The notes under the pieces were generated by a model, which was not told the DNA's origin, did no database searches, and was given only the letters and a program-made list of their open reading frames with translations. Positions 6,981 to 14,085 of a stretch of DNA of 32,879 nt are shown here, piece after piece (the stretch's first letter is position 1; each line of letters opens with the position of its first letter). The position numbers were made by a program, and so were the translations under genes. This stretch comes from Clostridiales bacterium (lineage in GTDB: Bacteria; Bacillota; Clostridia; Oscillospirales; Acutalibacteraceae). Where the stretch lies: contig JAJQDK010000023.1 in the NCBI GenBank assembly GCA_021202245.1, positions 1-32,879 of the forward strand, read 5' to 3'.

Positions 6981-8297
6981 ATGGATGGACTCATCAGAAA
7001 CTCAGAAACCATCAATAAGCTGTTGTCACGCTACGGCGTAAAATTCGGCATTTATAAAAACGGCGTGTTCAAGGAACAGCTGTTTCCTTTTGACCCGGTT
7101 CCTAGGATTATAAAATACGATGAATTTTTGTATCTTGAAAAAGGTCTTACTCAAAGGGTAAATGCTCTGAATATGTTTTTGAGCGACGTATACGGCAGCA
7201 AGCAAATTATCAAGGACGGAGTTATTCCTGAGGAATTTGTGTACTCGGCATCGGGCTTTTTGCCTCCCTGCGACGGAGTTATGCCGTCCAAAAACATATA
7301 CAGTCACATTTCGGGCATTGACCTTGTACAATCAAAGGATGATAACTGGTACATACTTGAGGACAATTTACGAGTTCCCTCCGGCGCCTCATATTCTATG
7401 ATTGCACGAGAGCTGCAAAGAAGAAGCACGCCGGAAACATTTCGGCAGAACAGTGTGATTGACAACAGAAATTATGCCGATTTGCTCAAAGAGGTTATGG
7501 ACAATGTTAATACGGGCGGCATCAATGTAATTCTGTCGCCGGGCAGATACAACGCCGCTTACTTTGAACACTCCTATCTTGCCGAAAAGACAGGCGCCGT
7601 GCTGACCACAGGCAATGATATTGTATGCGAAAACGACAATCTTTATTATATAGATTACAACGGCAAAAAGCAGCGTATCGGCGCAGTGTACAGAAGAATT
7701 TCCGACGAATACTTAGACCCGATGACATTTAACGAGGAATCCGTTATCGGAATTCCGCATATATTTGAAGCGTACAAAAAAGGCAATGTCGCCTTAATCA
7801 ACGCTCCCGGAAACGGAGTGGCTGACGACAAGGGAATTTATTATTTTGTGCCTAAAATGATTAAATATTATCTGGGCGAGGATTCGATTTTGAAAAATGC
7901 GCCGACCTATCTCCCCTATTACGAGGATGATATGAAATATGTGCTTGATAAATTTGACAGCTTGGTAATAAAGGACGTTGCTGAGGCGGGAGGCTACGGA
8001 GTAGTGTTCGGCAGCTCTCTGACCAAAGAGAAAAAGGCGGATTTTATCGAGCTTCTCAAAAAAGAACCGAGGAGGTTTATTGCACAGGAGGTCATTGATT
8101 TTTACGACTTGGACATCCTCGGCGACGACGGCAGTCTTGTGCCGAGAAAAGCAGGTTTGAGAGCTTTTGTACTTACGGGAAGGTCTACAAAGGTATGGCC
8201 GAGCGGACTTACACGCTTTTCACGCAACCCCGATTCATTCATAGTAAATTCATCACAGGGCGGAGGTTTTAAAGATATATGGGTATTATCACGTTAG
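6981..8297 (+). CDS. Circularly permuted ATP-grasp protein (CP_ATPgrasp family, formerly DUF404/DUF407)
   Basis: 438 residues, slightly short for the family. Predicted ATP-dependent carboxylate-amine or amidoligase that would join an amino group to a peptide or small acid; the true substrate is unknown. Recognisable blocks: IYSHISGIDLVQ followed by WYILEDNLRVPSGASYSM (about 125-140), where the Glu-Asp-Asn-Arg cluster is the family hallmark; INAPGNGVADDKGIYYFVP (about 272-290); VIKDVAEAGGYGVVFG (about 331-346), the ATP-binding Lys and Gly-rich loop; and the C-terminal LRAFVLTGRSTKVWPSGLTRF. AAGGAGG precedes the ATG by eight bases. First gene of a five-gene operon; overlaps the alpha-E gene by 19 bases. 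The ATP-grasp/alpha-E/transglutaminase association is known from comparative genomics. Confidence 0.92.
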   Translation: MDGLIRNSETINKLLSRYGVKFGIYKNGVFKEQLFPFDPVPRIIKYDEFLYLEKGLTQRVNALNMFLSDVYGSKQIIKDGVIPEEFVYSASGFLPPCDGVMPSKNIYSHISGIDLVQSKDDNWYILEDNLRVPSGASYSMIARELQRRSTPETFRQNSVIDNRNYADLLKEVMDNVNTGGINVILSPGRYNAAYFEHSYLAEKTGAVLTTGNDIVCENDNLYYIDYNGKKQRIGAVYRRISDEYLDPMTFNEESVIGIPHIFEAYKKGNVALINAPGNGVADDKGIYYFVPKMIKYYLGEDSILKNAPTYLPYYEDDMKYVLDKFDSLVIKDVAEAGGYGVVFGSSLTKEKKADFIELLKKEPRRFIAQEVIDFYDLDILGDDGSLVPRKAGLRAFVLTGRSTKVWPSGLTRFSRNPDSFIVNSSQGGGFKDIWVLSR

Positions 8298-8947
8298 AAA
8301 AAAGCAACAATTTATTTTGGCTGGGACGATATATCGAGCGTGTTTACACGACCTTGAAATATTACATTAAGGGCACGGACAGGATGCTTGACAGCGATCC
8401 CGGATATTATTCGGTGTTTTGCAACAAAATAGGCATTACGAACATTTACGGCTCCCGTGAGGTTTTTGCCAAGACCTATCCCTTTGACGAAACCGACCCC
8501 AACTCTATTATAAGCAATCTCAACAGGGCGTATGACAACGCAATTATTCTGCGTGACTACATAGGAACCGAAACTATGGCGTACATTCAGCTTGCCGTTG
8601 ACGACATTGAGACAGCTCAGCGGGGCGACGCGCCCTTGGCTGATTTGATGCTTGCTATTGACCATATACTTGCATTTTGGGGATGCGTCAACGATATGAT
8701 TGACGATATACAAACCCGAAACATTATAAAGCTGGGCAAGGGCGTTGAAAGAGTTGACCTGTATCTCAGTCTTGACAAACCGCTTTCGGAAATCAAGAGG
8801 GAATACAACAGAATGAAGCAATTTCTTGAGAAATCCCGTATGAGATATGATGAGAGCATTATCAACACCTTTGACGCAATGATAAATTCGTCGGATTTTA
8901 ATTATACAAATGCAAGGAATCTTATGCGTAACCTCACTATTGAATAA
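8279..8947 (+). CDS. Alpha-E domain protein (DUF403)
   Basis: 222 residues, mostly predicted helix. The start SNNLFWLGRYIERVYTTLKYY is the family signature. The usual alpha-E protein is about 300 residues, so this is a short version. Its biochemical role is unproven; because alpha-E domains are regularly encoded beside, or fused to, circularly permuted ATP-grasp ligases, a scaffold or substrate-holding role in the ligase reaction is inferred. The ATG lies inside the last codons of the ATP-grasp gene (19-base overlap) with GGAGG about a dozen bases upstream, pointing to coupled translation. Ends with TAA six bases before the next GTG start. Confidence 0.88.
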   Translation: MGIITLEKSNNLFWLGRYIERVYTTLKYYIKGTDRMLDSDPGYYSVFCNKIGITNIYGSREVFAKTYPFDETDPNSIISNLNRAYDNAIILRDYIGTETMAYIQLAVDDIETAQRGDAPLADLMLAIDHILAFWGCVNDMIDDIQTRNIIKLGKGVERVDLYLSLDKPLSEIKREYNRMKQFLEKSRMRYDESIINTFDAMINSSDFNYTNARNLMRNLTIE

Positions 8948-8953
8948 GAAAGA

Positions 8954-9754
8954 GTGATTGTTATTAAAAACCTGAAATTTAACTACAAATTGCAGGCACA
9001 ATACAGCGCACCCATTGAGCATCATAATTTTTCGGTAATGTTTTTGCCTGCAAGTAATAACAGACAGGAAATTACAAGCCTGAATATTGATATTAAAGGC
9101 TGTGATAAGTACAATCTTACCACCGATAACTTCGGCAACGGGAAATGCTACGGTAAAATTGCAGAGCCGCACGATTTTTTTGACATCTGTATCTGCGGAA
9201 CGGCAAAAACAGGCATTGATATTTACGAGGAATACACAAGCGATCCGATGCAGTATTCCCTACTGAAATGCCATACTAAGCTAACCTATCCTTATGAAAA
9301 GCTTACAGAATACCACAAAAGCTTAGAATTGGACAAGCTGAGCGGGCCTTATGACAAGGCGCTGCACATAATGCATACTATTTACTATACCTTTAAATAT
9401 CTGCCCGGCGCTACGTCCATACACGAAACCGCCGAGGAGGCCCTTGCACTGGGAGAGGGCGTATGTCAGGATTACGCGCACATAATGGTGTCGCTGCTCA
9501 GGATGGAGGGTATAGCCGCAAGGTATGTTGTGGGAATGATTCCGGGAGATGGCGCAAGCCACGCTTGGGCGGAGGCGCTGTGCAACGGATATTGGTACGG
9601 CTTTGACCCCACCAACAACAAGCTTGTAAACGACGAGTACATAAGGGTATCCTGCGGCAGAGATTCAAGCGACTGTGCAGTGATTAGGGGCACGTTCAGA
9701 GGGATTGTAGCTCAAAAGCAATCCGAAGCCGTAACGGTTGAAGAGATTATTTAG
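8954..9754 (+). CDS. Transglutaminase-like cysteine protease/transferase
   Basis: 266 residues. Residues 1 to about 125 match the beta-rich N-terminal domain found before bacterial transglutaminase-like cores. The core carries a complete catalytic triad: Cys171 in GVCQDYAH, His203 in ASHAWAEA, Asp218 in GFDPTNN. No signal peptide, so the enzyme is probably cytosolic. Bacterial members of this type are thought to act as peptidases or amide-bond hydrolases more often than as cross-linkers. The start is GTG at 8954, with only a weak AAGAAAG upstream, so translation probably depends on coupling to the alpha-E gene six bases before. In this operon it may cleave or process the product of the ATP-grasp ligase (inference). 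Confidence 0.9.
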   Translation: MIVIKNLKFNYKLQAQYSAPIEHHNFSVMFLPASNNRQEITSLNIDIKGCDKYNLTTDNFGNGKCYGKIAEPHDFFDICICGTAKTGIDIYEEYTSDPMQYSLLKCHTKLTYPYEKLTEYHKSLELDKLSGPYDKALHIMHTIYYTFKYLPGATSIHETAEEALALGEGVCQDYAHIMVSLLRMEGIAARYVVGMIPGDGASHAWAEALCNGYWYGFDPTNNKLVNDEYIRVSCGRDSSDCAVIRGTFRGIVAQKQSEAVTVEEII

Positions 9755-9756
9755 GC

Positions 9757-9786
9757 AAGGCACAACCGCTTAGCTCCGATTAACAA
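9757..9786 (-). repeat. Fragment of the dispersed repeat family
   Basis: On the minus strand GTTAATCGGAGCTAAGCGG resembles the left end of the dispersed repeats (TTAAATCGGAGC at 21491, TTAACTCGGAGC at 21947). It lies in the 49-base gap between the transglutaminase and the first deacylase gene, the only real gap inside this operon. Confidence 0.4.
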
Positions 9787-9803
9787 AAAGGGAGAGGATT
9801 AAA

Positions 9804-10733
9804 ATGGTCAGCACCATTGCATCGGTAGGTCTGCCTATTGATGAAACACTGATGATAAAGAAAAACCGTCTGATTCCCAAGGAGGGACTCAAGGGCGGTG
9901 AAAAAAGGATAAGCATTGTAACGGGCACACACGGCGATGAGCTTGAGGGGCAGTATGTATGCTATGAGCTGCAGCGCAGAATTAAAGAAAGCTATGACTG
10001 TCTGACGGGCATAGCCGACATTTATCCTGCATTGAATCCGCTGGGCGTTGACTCGATAACAAGGGGGATTCCGGGATTTGATTTGGATATGAACAGAATG
10101 TTTCCGGGTTCGGGGCACAACTCAATGCCGGAATACATCACCTCGCAAATCACAAACGATTTGAGCGGGAGCGACGCTGTAATTGACATACATGCAAGCA
10201 ATATCTATTTGAAGGAAATCCCGCAAATACGAATTAATGAAATTACAAGGGACACGCTTGTGCCGTATGCAAAGTTGCTCAATGTTGACTATATTTGGAT
10301 TCATGCCTCGGCAACCGTGCTTGAATCCACTCTCGCCTACTCGCTCAACAGTATAGGAACTCCCACGCTGGTTGTTGAAATGGGCGTAGGTATGAGAATT
10401 ACAAAGGAGTACGGCGATCAGCTTGTTGACGGGATATTTTGCCTTATGAAGGAGCTTGGAATATGGCAGGGCAAAGTCATTGAGCCTAAAAAGCCGATTA
10501 TCTCGGAGGACGGCAAGGTTTCGTTTATAAACGCAAACAGCGCCGGCGTATTCGTACCTCTTGCAGAGCATTGGAAAAATGTAAAAAAAGGCGACCCTAT
10601 CGGCAAAATCCTAAATCCGCTTACCGGAGAAGCCGCAGAAGAAATTTTTGCGCAGACGGACGGTATCGTGTTTACACTGCGTGAGTATCCGATTGTATCG
10701 GAAGGCTCGCTCGTTGCAAGGATACTTTCGTAG
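9804..10733 (+). CDS. AstE/AspA family zinc deacylase (COG3608-like), catalytic residues intact
   Basis: 309 residues. Belongs to the succinylglutamate desuccinylase/aspartoacylase branch of the M14 metallopeptidase fold, which removes acyl groups from N-acyl amino acids. Zinc ligands are visible: His43 and Glu46 in GTHGDELEG and His130 in IDIHASN. DMNRMFPG (95-102) supplies the substrate-binding Asn-Arg, and Glu192 in LVVEMGVG fits the general base. The C-terminal 80 residues (KVSFINANSAGVFVP to VARILS) form the lipoyl-like barrel of the family. GGGAGAGG precedes the ATG. No signal peptide. The neighbours suggest hydrolysis of an amide made by the ATP-grasp ligase; a role in arginine or aspartate catabolism is not supported by context. 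Confidence 0.9.
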   Translation: MVSTIASVGLPIDETLMIKKNRLIPKEGLKGGEKRISIVTGTHGDELEGQYVCYELQRRIKESYDCLTGIADIYPALNPLGVDSITRGIPGFDLDMNRMFPGSGHNSMPEYITSQITNDLSGSDAVIDIHASNIYLKEIPQIRINEITRDTLVPYAKLLNVDYIWIHASATVLESTLAYSLNSIGTPTLVVEMGVGMRITKEYGDQLVDGIFCLMKELGIWQGKVIEPKKPIISEDGKVSFINANSAGVFVPLAEHWKNVKKGDPIGKILNPLTGEAAEEIFAQTDGIVFTLREYPIVSEGSLVARILS

Positions 10734-10749
10734 GGGGATTGGGATTATT

Positions 10750-11688
10750 ATGGAAGAAAAAACACTGTATGAATTAGGCTCAATTTACAGGGATAATATG
10801 CGGGTAAAGGGCTATATATTCGGCAAAGGAGAAAAATCCGCCTGCATTGTCGGAGCAACACGAGGCAATGAAATACAGCAGGTGTATATGTGTTCTCAGC
10901 TCATTAAAATTTTTACACAGCTTGAAAAGCTCGGAAAAATACAGGACGGAAAATCAATTATGGTTGTTCCCACCGTAAACAGCTATTCAATGAACATAGG
11001 AAAGCGTTTTTGGTCAACCGACAACACGGACATAAACAGAATGTTTCCCGGCTACAATCTCGGCGAAACAACTCAGAGAATAGCCGCAGGTGTGTTTGAA
11101 AGCGTGAACGACTATAAATACGGAATTCAGTTTACAAGCTTTTATATTCAAGGTAATTTTATTCCCCACGTAAGAATGATGAAAACGGGTTTTGAGGACC
11201 TTGACCTTGCGAGAGATTTCGGTCTTCCCTACATTTACCGCAGAAAGCCCCGTCCGTATGATACAACAACGCTCAACTATAATTGGCAGCTGTGGAAAAC
11301 AAAGGCATTTTCGGTATACACAAACGCAACCGACAGCATTGATACAGTAAGCGCACGGGAAGCTATCAACTCGGTTTTAAGCTTTCTGAATAAAAACGGC
11401 ATTATTGATTACAAATGCCACGAAGGATACATATCTCAGCTTATAGAAGGCGACTTGCTTGTCAACGTAAAATCCTTTGTTTCGGGTATTTTGGTAGTAC
11501 GCTCCGACGCAAATTCAAGCGTTAAAAGGGGCGATTTGCTCGCAGAGATTCTTGACCCGTACACGGGCAGGGTACTCGATGAGATAACCTCGCCCGTAAA
11601 CGGAATTGTATTTTTCCACGCAAACCAACCGCTGATTTACTCTCAGACAACGCTGTTTAAAATCATTCGGGAGGACGACCTGATTTAA
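10750..11688 (+). CDS. AstE/AspA family paralogue lacking the zinc site (predicted pseudoenzyme)
   Basis: 312 residues, paralogous to the preceding deacylase and sharing its length, NRMFPG motif (97-101 region) and lipoyl-like C-terminal barrel. Aligned to its neighbour, the zinc and catalytic positions are changed: GTHGDE becomes GATRGNE (His to Arg38, Glu41 kept), DIHAS becomes QFTSF (His lost), and VVEMGVG becomes SVYTNAT (Glu lost). Without two zinc ligands and the base it should not hydrolyse amides. It may bind the substrate or regulate the intact partner as a heterodimer (inference). The ATG at 10750 gives a start matching the paralogue; a longer frame from 10648 would overlap the previous gene by 86 bases. 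Last gene of the operon. Confidence 0.87.
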   Translation: MEEKTLYELGSIYRDNMRVKGYIFGKGEKSACIVGATRGNEIQQVYMCSQLIKIFTQLEKLGKIQDGKSIMVVPTVNSYSMNIGKRFWSTDNTDINRMFPGYNLGETTQRIAAGVFESVNDYKYGIQFTSFYIQGNFIPHVRMMKTGFEDLDLARDFGLPYIYRRKPRPYDTTTLNYNWQLWKTKAFSVYTNATDSIDTVSAREAINSVLSFLNKNGIIDYKCHEGYISQLIEGDLLVNVKSFVSGILVVRSDANSSVKRGDLLAEILDPYTGRVLDEITSPVNGIVFFHANQPLIYSQTTLFKIIREDDLI

Positions 11689-11692
11689 CCTA

Positions 11693-11770
11693 AGGCGCAA
11701 AAGGCTCCTGCGGCGGTTGCAATCGCCGCTGCAAGATTAAACAAGCTATCTTACTTAGCTCCGATTTAAA
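11693..11770 (-). repeat. Dispersed repeat-family member with GC hairpin, downstream of the ATP-grasp operon
   Basis: On the minus strand it starts TTAAATCGGAGCTAAG, followed by CTTGTTTAATCTTGC and a hairpin GCGGCG-GATTGCAAC-like loop-CGCCGC. It shares CGGAGCTAA and TGTTTAATCTT with 21908-21941 and the TTAAATCGGAGC end with copy B. Confidence 0.5.
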
Positions 11771-11784
11771 TAAAATATATACGC

Positions 11785-11825
11785 AAAAGCAGTGCAGTTC
11801 AATTTAAAGAGCTGCGCTGCTTTTG
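11785..11825. terminator. Bidirectional terminator between the ATP-grasp operon and the dockerin gene
   Basis: AAAAGCAGTGCAG (11785-11797) pairs with CTGCGCTGCTTTT (11812-11824) with one mismatch. T runs flank both sides, so it can serve the plus-strand operon and the convergent minus-strand dockerin gene. Confidence 0.85.
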
Positions 11826-11839
11826 TCTGTGCGATTAGC

Positions 11840-12583
11840 TTAGCCGGAGGACAGGGCAAGCCGTAAATCGGTGACATCGGCTATATTTATTTCTCTGTCA
11901 GAATTATAATCGGAAGCGTACAATATATATGCGTCCTCGTCGCTGTCATCGTATTCAAGAAGACCGCAAACATATTTTTGTATAAGCTCGGAATCGACAT
12001 AGTCGGTTTTTCCGTCAAGATTTAAATCCTTCATATTTTCGGGAACCCTGCCGCCTGCCAGCACAAAATCTACATATTCGTTTTCTATCAACTCAAGCGA
12101 CGCACTGTTTGAAGCTTCAAAAATATAAAGCCCGACCGAATCAAGACTCGTTATAATTTCATCTTCCGAATCAAAATAGCTGTTTTTAAACATCTCCGCT
12201 TTTTCATTTGTAATGCCCTTTTTGCTTAAATATTCATCAAGCCTTGTAAGCAAATCGACGGTATAGTCGTTATCGGTTGATGCCCTTTCAAGGTCAACAT
12301 TGTTCCTGATATAAAACCAGCCTGCGCACAAAAGGGTGTAGGGCTTAAAAACATCAAGACCGCAGTACACGGCGGTGGGCTGCACCATACTCGGATCGGT
12401 ATTTTTAAGAGAAAGCTTGGTGTATCCGTTTAATATGCTGAAGCCGAGCGCCATACCGTCGTCTGTCATATCCTCCTCGCTGAGCGCGGAAACCGAAAAG
12501 CTGCTGTACACAGCCGCAGATACGGACATAGTGATTGCAAGCACCGCTGAAATAATACGCTTAAAAAATTTGTGTTTGTTCAT
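11840..12583 (-). CDS. Secreted protein of unknown function with C-terminal type I dockerin
   Basis: 247 residues. A signal peptide (MNKHKFFKRIISAVLAITMS, likely cut near residue 33, after VSA) leads to a 150-residue region I cannot assign. The C-terminal 60 residues are a dockerin with two calcium-binding repeats, DLNLDGKTDYVDSELIQKYV and DYNSDREINIADVTDLRLAL, each with the Asp/Asn spacing of an F-hand loop and helix. It should dock to a cohesin on a surface scaffoldin encoded elsewhere. A short recognisable enzymatic domain is absent. The ATG is preceded by GGAGG, but that sequence is locked in a perfect hairpin (12592-12628), pointing to translational or transcriptional control. Confidence 0.85.
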   Translation of the reverse strand: MNKHKFFKRIISAVLAITMSVSAAVYSSFSVSALSEEDMTDDGMALGFSILNGYTKLSLKNTDPSMVQPTAVYCGLDVFKPYTLLCAGWFYIRNNVDLERASTDNDYTVDLLTRLDEYLSKKGITNEKAEMFKNSYFDSEDEIITSLDSVGLYIFEASNSASLELIENEYVDFVLAGGRVPENMKDLNLDGKTDYVDSELIQKYVCGLLEYDDSDEDAYILYASDYNSDREINIADVTDLRLALSSG

Positions 12584-12591
12584 ATAAAAAA

Positions 12592-12628
12592 CCTCCGTTC
12601 GATAAAATTATTATTTACCGAACGGAGG
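12592..12628 (-). promoter_or_regulatory. 5'-terminal hairpin that hides the ribosome binding site of the dockerin gene
   Basis: On the minus strand CCTCCGTTCG and CGAACGGAGG form a perfect 10-bp stem with a 17-base AT loop. The 3' arm contains the Shine-Dalgarno GGAGG and is followed by TTTTTT then ATG. It has both the form of an intrinsic terminator and of an SD-sequestering structure. Confidence 0.82.
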
Positions 12629-12636
12629 AAAAAATT

Positions 12637-12642
12637 ATTATA
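12637..12642 (-). promoter_or_regulatory. -10 element of the dockerin gene at 12583
   Basis: TATAAT on the minus strand; start of transcription would be near 12630, immediately before the hairpin. No good -35 box is seen in the very AT-rich upstream sequence. Confidence 0.5.
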
Positions 12643-12688
12643 TACAAATTTAATTTAAAATTTTTTAAATAATGGACTTGCCCGCTTT

Positions 12689-12714
12689 AAAAACCGAGTG
12701 CACCGAAGTGCGGC
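12689..12714 (-). terminator. Probable terminator after the second dockerin gene
   Basis: On the minus strand CCGCAC-TTCG-GTGCACTCGG, an imperfect tetraloop hairpin with a bulge, followed by TTTTT, starts five bases after the stop codon region. Confidence 0.6.
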
Positions 12715-12718
12715 ATTA

Positions 12719-13857
12719 TCAGAGGTCGTTGACACCTACAATCTGTTTTTGAATTTCGGTAACATCGGTAACGTCAATACGTCCGTCATCATTAAAATCG
12801 CTGACAGAAGAATAGGATAAATCAGATTTATCCTCCGCCTTGCCTACAATAATTTTTTGAATGTAGGTTGCATCGGAAACAGAAAGCGAGCCATCCGAAT
12901 CTGCATCGCCTATCAGGTATACGCTCATAAGATAAGACGGGGAATTCTCTTTTAAACATTCGCACATCTCAGAGCCTGAGATTATTTTTTGTTCCAACGC
13001 TTCATCAAGTGTAAGCACATCTCCGGTTTCGGTATTAACAGCTAAATATCCGAACGGCGACAACGATCCGTACTGACTCACTTGATAAATATATCCGTTT
13101 ATTCGCTCCACAAGTTTGCCTTCATCTACGTCAGCATTGTTATATCCGGTATTTATAATTCTGTAACCGTTACTGAAATATTTGAAAACAGGAACGTCCA
13201 CATAATAATCGGGCTCATCCGGAGTTACTGAAATATTATTGTAATACTCGTCAACAAGTGAGTAAATATTCACTGCTTCCTCGCCGGTCACAAAATCTTT
13301 ATTTTTGGTTTCCGGCACAAGAGTCATATAGAAGTCCTTTAACTCATTAGTAAGGTTATCAATATACTCCGGGTCATTCTCATAACATATCGCAATCTGA
13401 GCATTAAGCACATAATCTGTCAAGGCGCTCTTATTATCCTCAAACAACAAATCGCTGTAATTTTTTTAACATAGGCGCCGTATTCATAGTATCTGCCGAT
13501 TAACTCATCCTGCCAATTACATTCAATAAAATTATACCGTGTTTCAACAAGCACAGCTGTGGCTTCGTCAACTTCGACCTGCGTAGCGTCCGGATTATTA
13601 TATACTTTCAAAGCCATTTCCTCCGCCGCCTTCACATTTTCATAATATTCGACTGTCAGATTAAAACCTTCAAACCACTCGTAATTGTATAAAGCGTCAT
13701 ACAGCGCAGATTTATCCACATCGTCTGCATCTGCTTCTGAAACATACTGAGAAGAATTTTCAGCAGCGCAAACATTAAGAGTTATACTCGGTGCACAGAT
13801 AATTGATAACGACATCAGCACTGCAACGGTCTTTTTGAAGCTGTTATACTTTTTCAT
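12719..13857 (-). CDS. Secreted dockerin protein of unknown function, apparent frameshift at an A7 run
   Basis: Two overlapping frames make one protein of about 379 residues. The first frame (from ATG 13857) has a signal peptide cut near residue 32 (NVCAA-ENSS) and a helical region, reaching YEYGAYVKK before it drifts into ITAICCLRII and stops. The other frame continues as NYSDLLFEDNKSALTDYV and ends in a type I dockerin (GDADSDGSLSVSDATYIQ and DFNDDGRIDVTDVTEIQ). The join is at seven A on the coding strand (13461-13467); eight would make it continuous. It is therefore either a broken gene, a phase-variable gene or a sequence error. GGAGG precedes the ATG. The central region is not recognised. 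Confidence 0.82.
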
Positions 13858-13869
13858 TAGAATTTCCTC

Positions 13870-14008
13870 CTTTTCATTAACCTGAAATTGCTTTATTGAC
13901 GGGCAACAGGCTGCTTCTGCGGCATCTCCGGTTGCAACAATCTTTTTGCCGGCCGATACGGTGTAACTGCCGACCGGAAAAGCCTAAGATAAAACAAACC
14001 TATTGTTT
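13870..14008 (-). ncRNA. Structured 5' leader of the second dockerin gene, unassigned
   Basis: About 140 transcribed bases separate the promoter from the ribosome binding site. On the minus strand CTGAAA near the 5' end can close with TTTCAG at the 3' end; inside, CCGGTCGG pairs with TCGGCCGG (two G-T wobbles) and GCAAC pairs with GTTGC. The GC content is well above the flanks. I compared it mentally with common riboswitch cores (TPP, c-di-GMP, c-di-AMP, cobalamin, FMN, lysine, glycine) and found no match. Confidence 0.4.
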
Positions 14009-14016
14009 TCAGTTAC

Positions 14017-14045
14017 ATATTATCATAAACAATGTGAGTTGTCAA
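14017..14045 (-). promoter_or_regulatory. Promoter of the second dockerin gene
   Basis: On the minus strand TTGACA (14040-14045), 17 bases, TAATAT (14017-14022). The predicted start near 14010 leaves a leader of about 150 bases. Confidence 0.78.
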
Positions 14046-14085
14046 GAGCAAGTGGGATTTTTATTACGATTTTTTTAAAATATTT

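Noticed and set aside
8312-9172. 286-codon open frame on the minus strand
   Set aside because: It is antisense to the alpha-E and transglutaminase genes, which have clear family motifs and a promoter and coupled starts on the plus strand. The antisense product shows no recognisable domain.
10648-10749. Longer N-terminus for the second AstE-like protein
   Set aside because: This stretch overlaps the end of the first deacylase in another frame, has no matching sequence in the paralogue, and the ATG at 10750 fits the family start.
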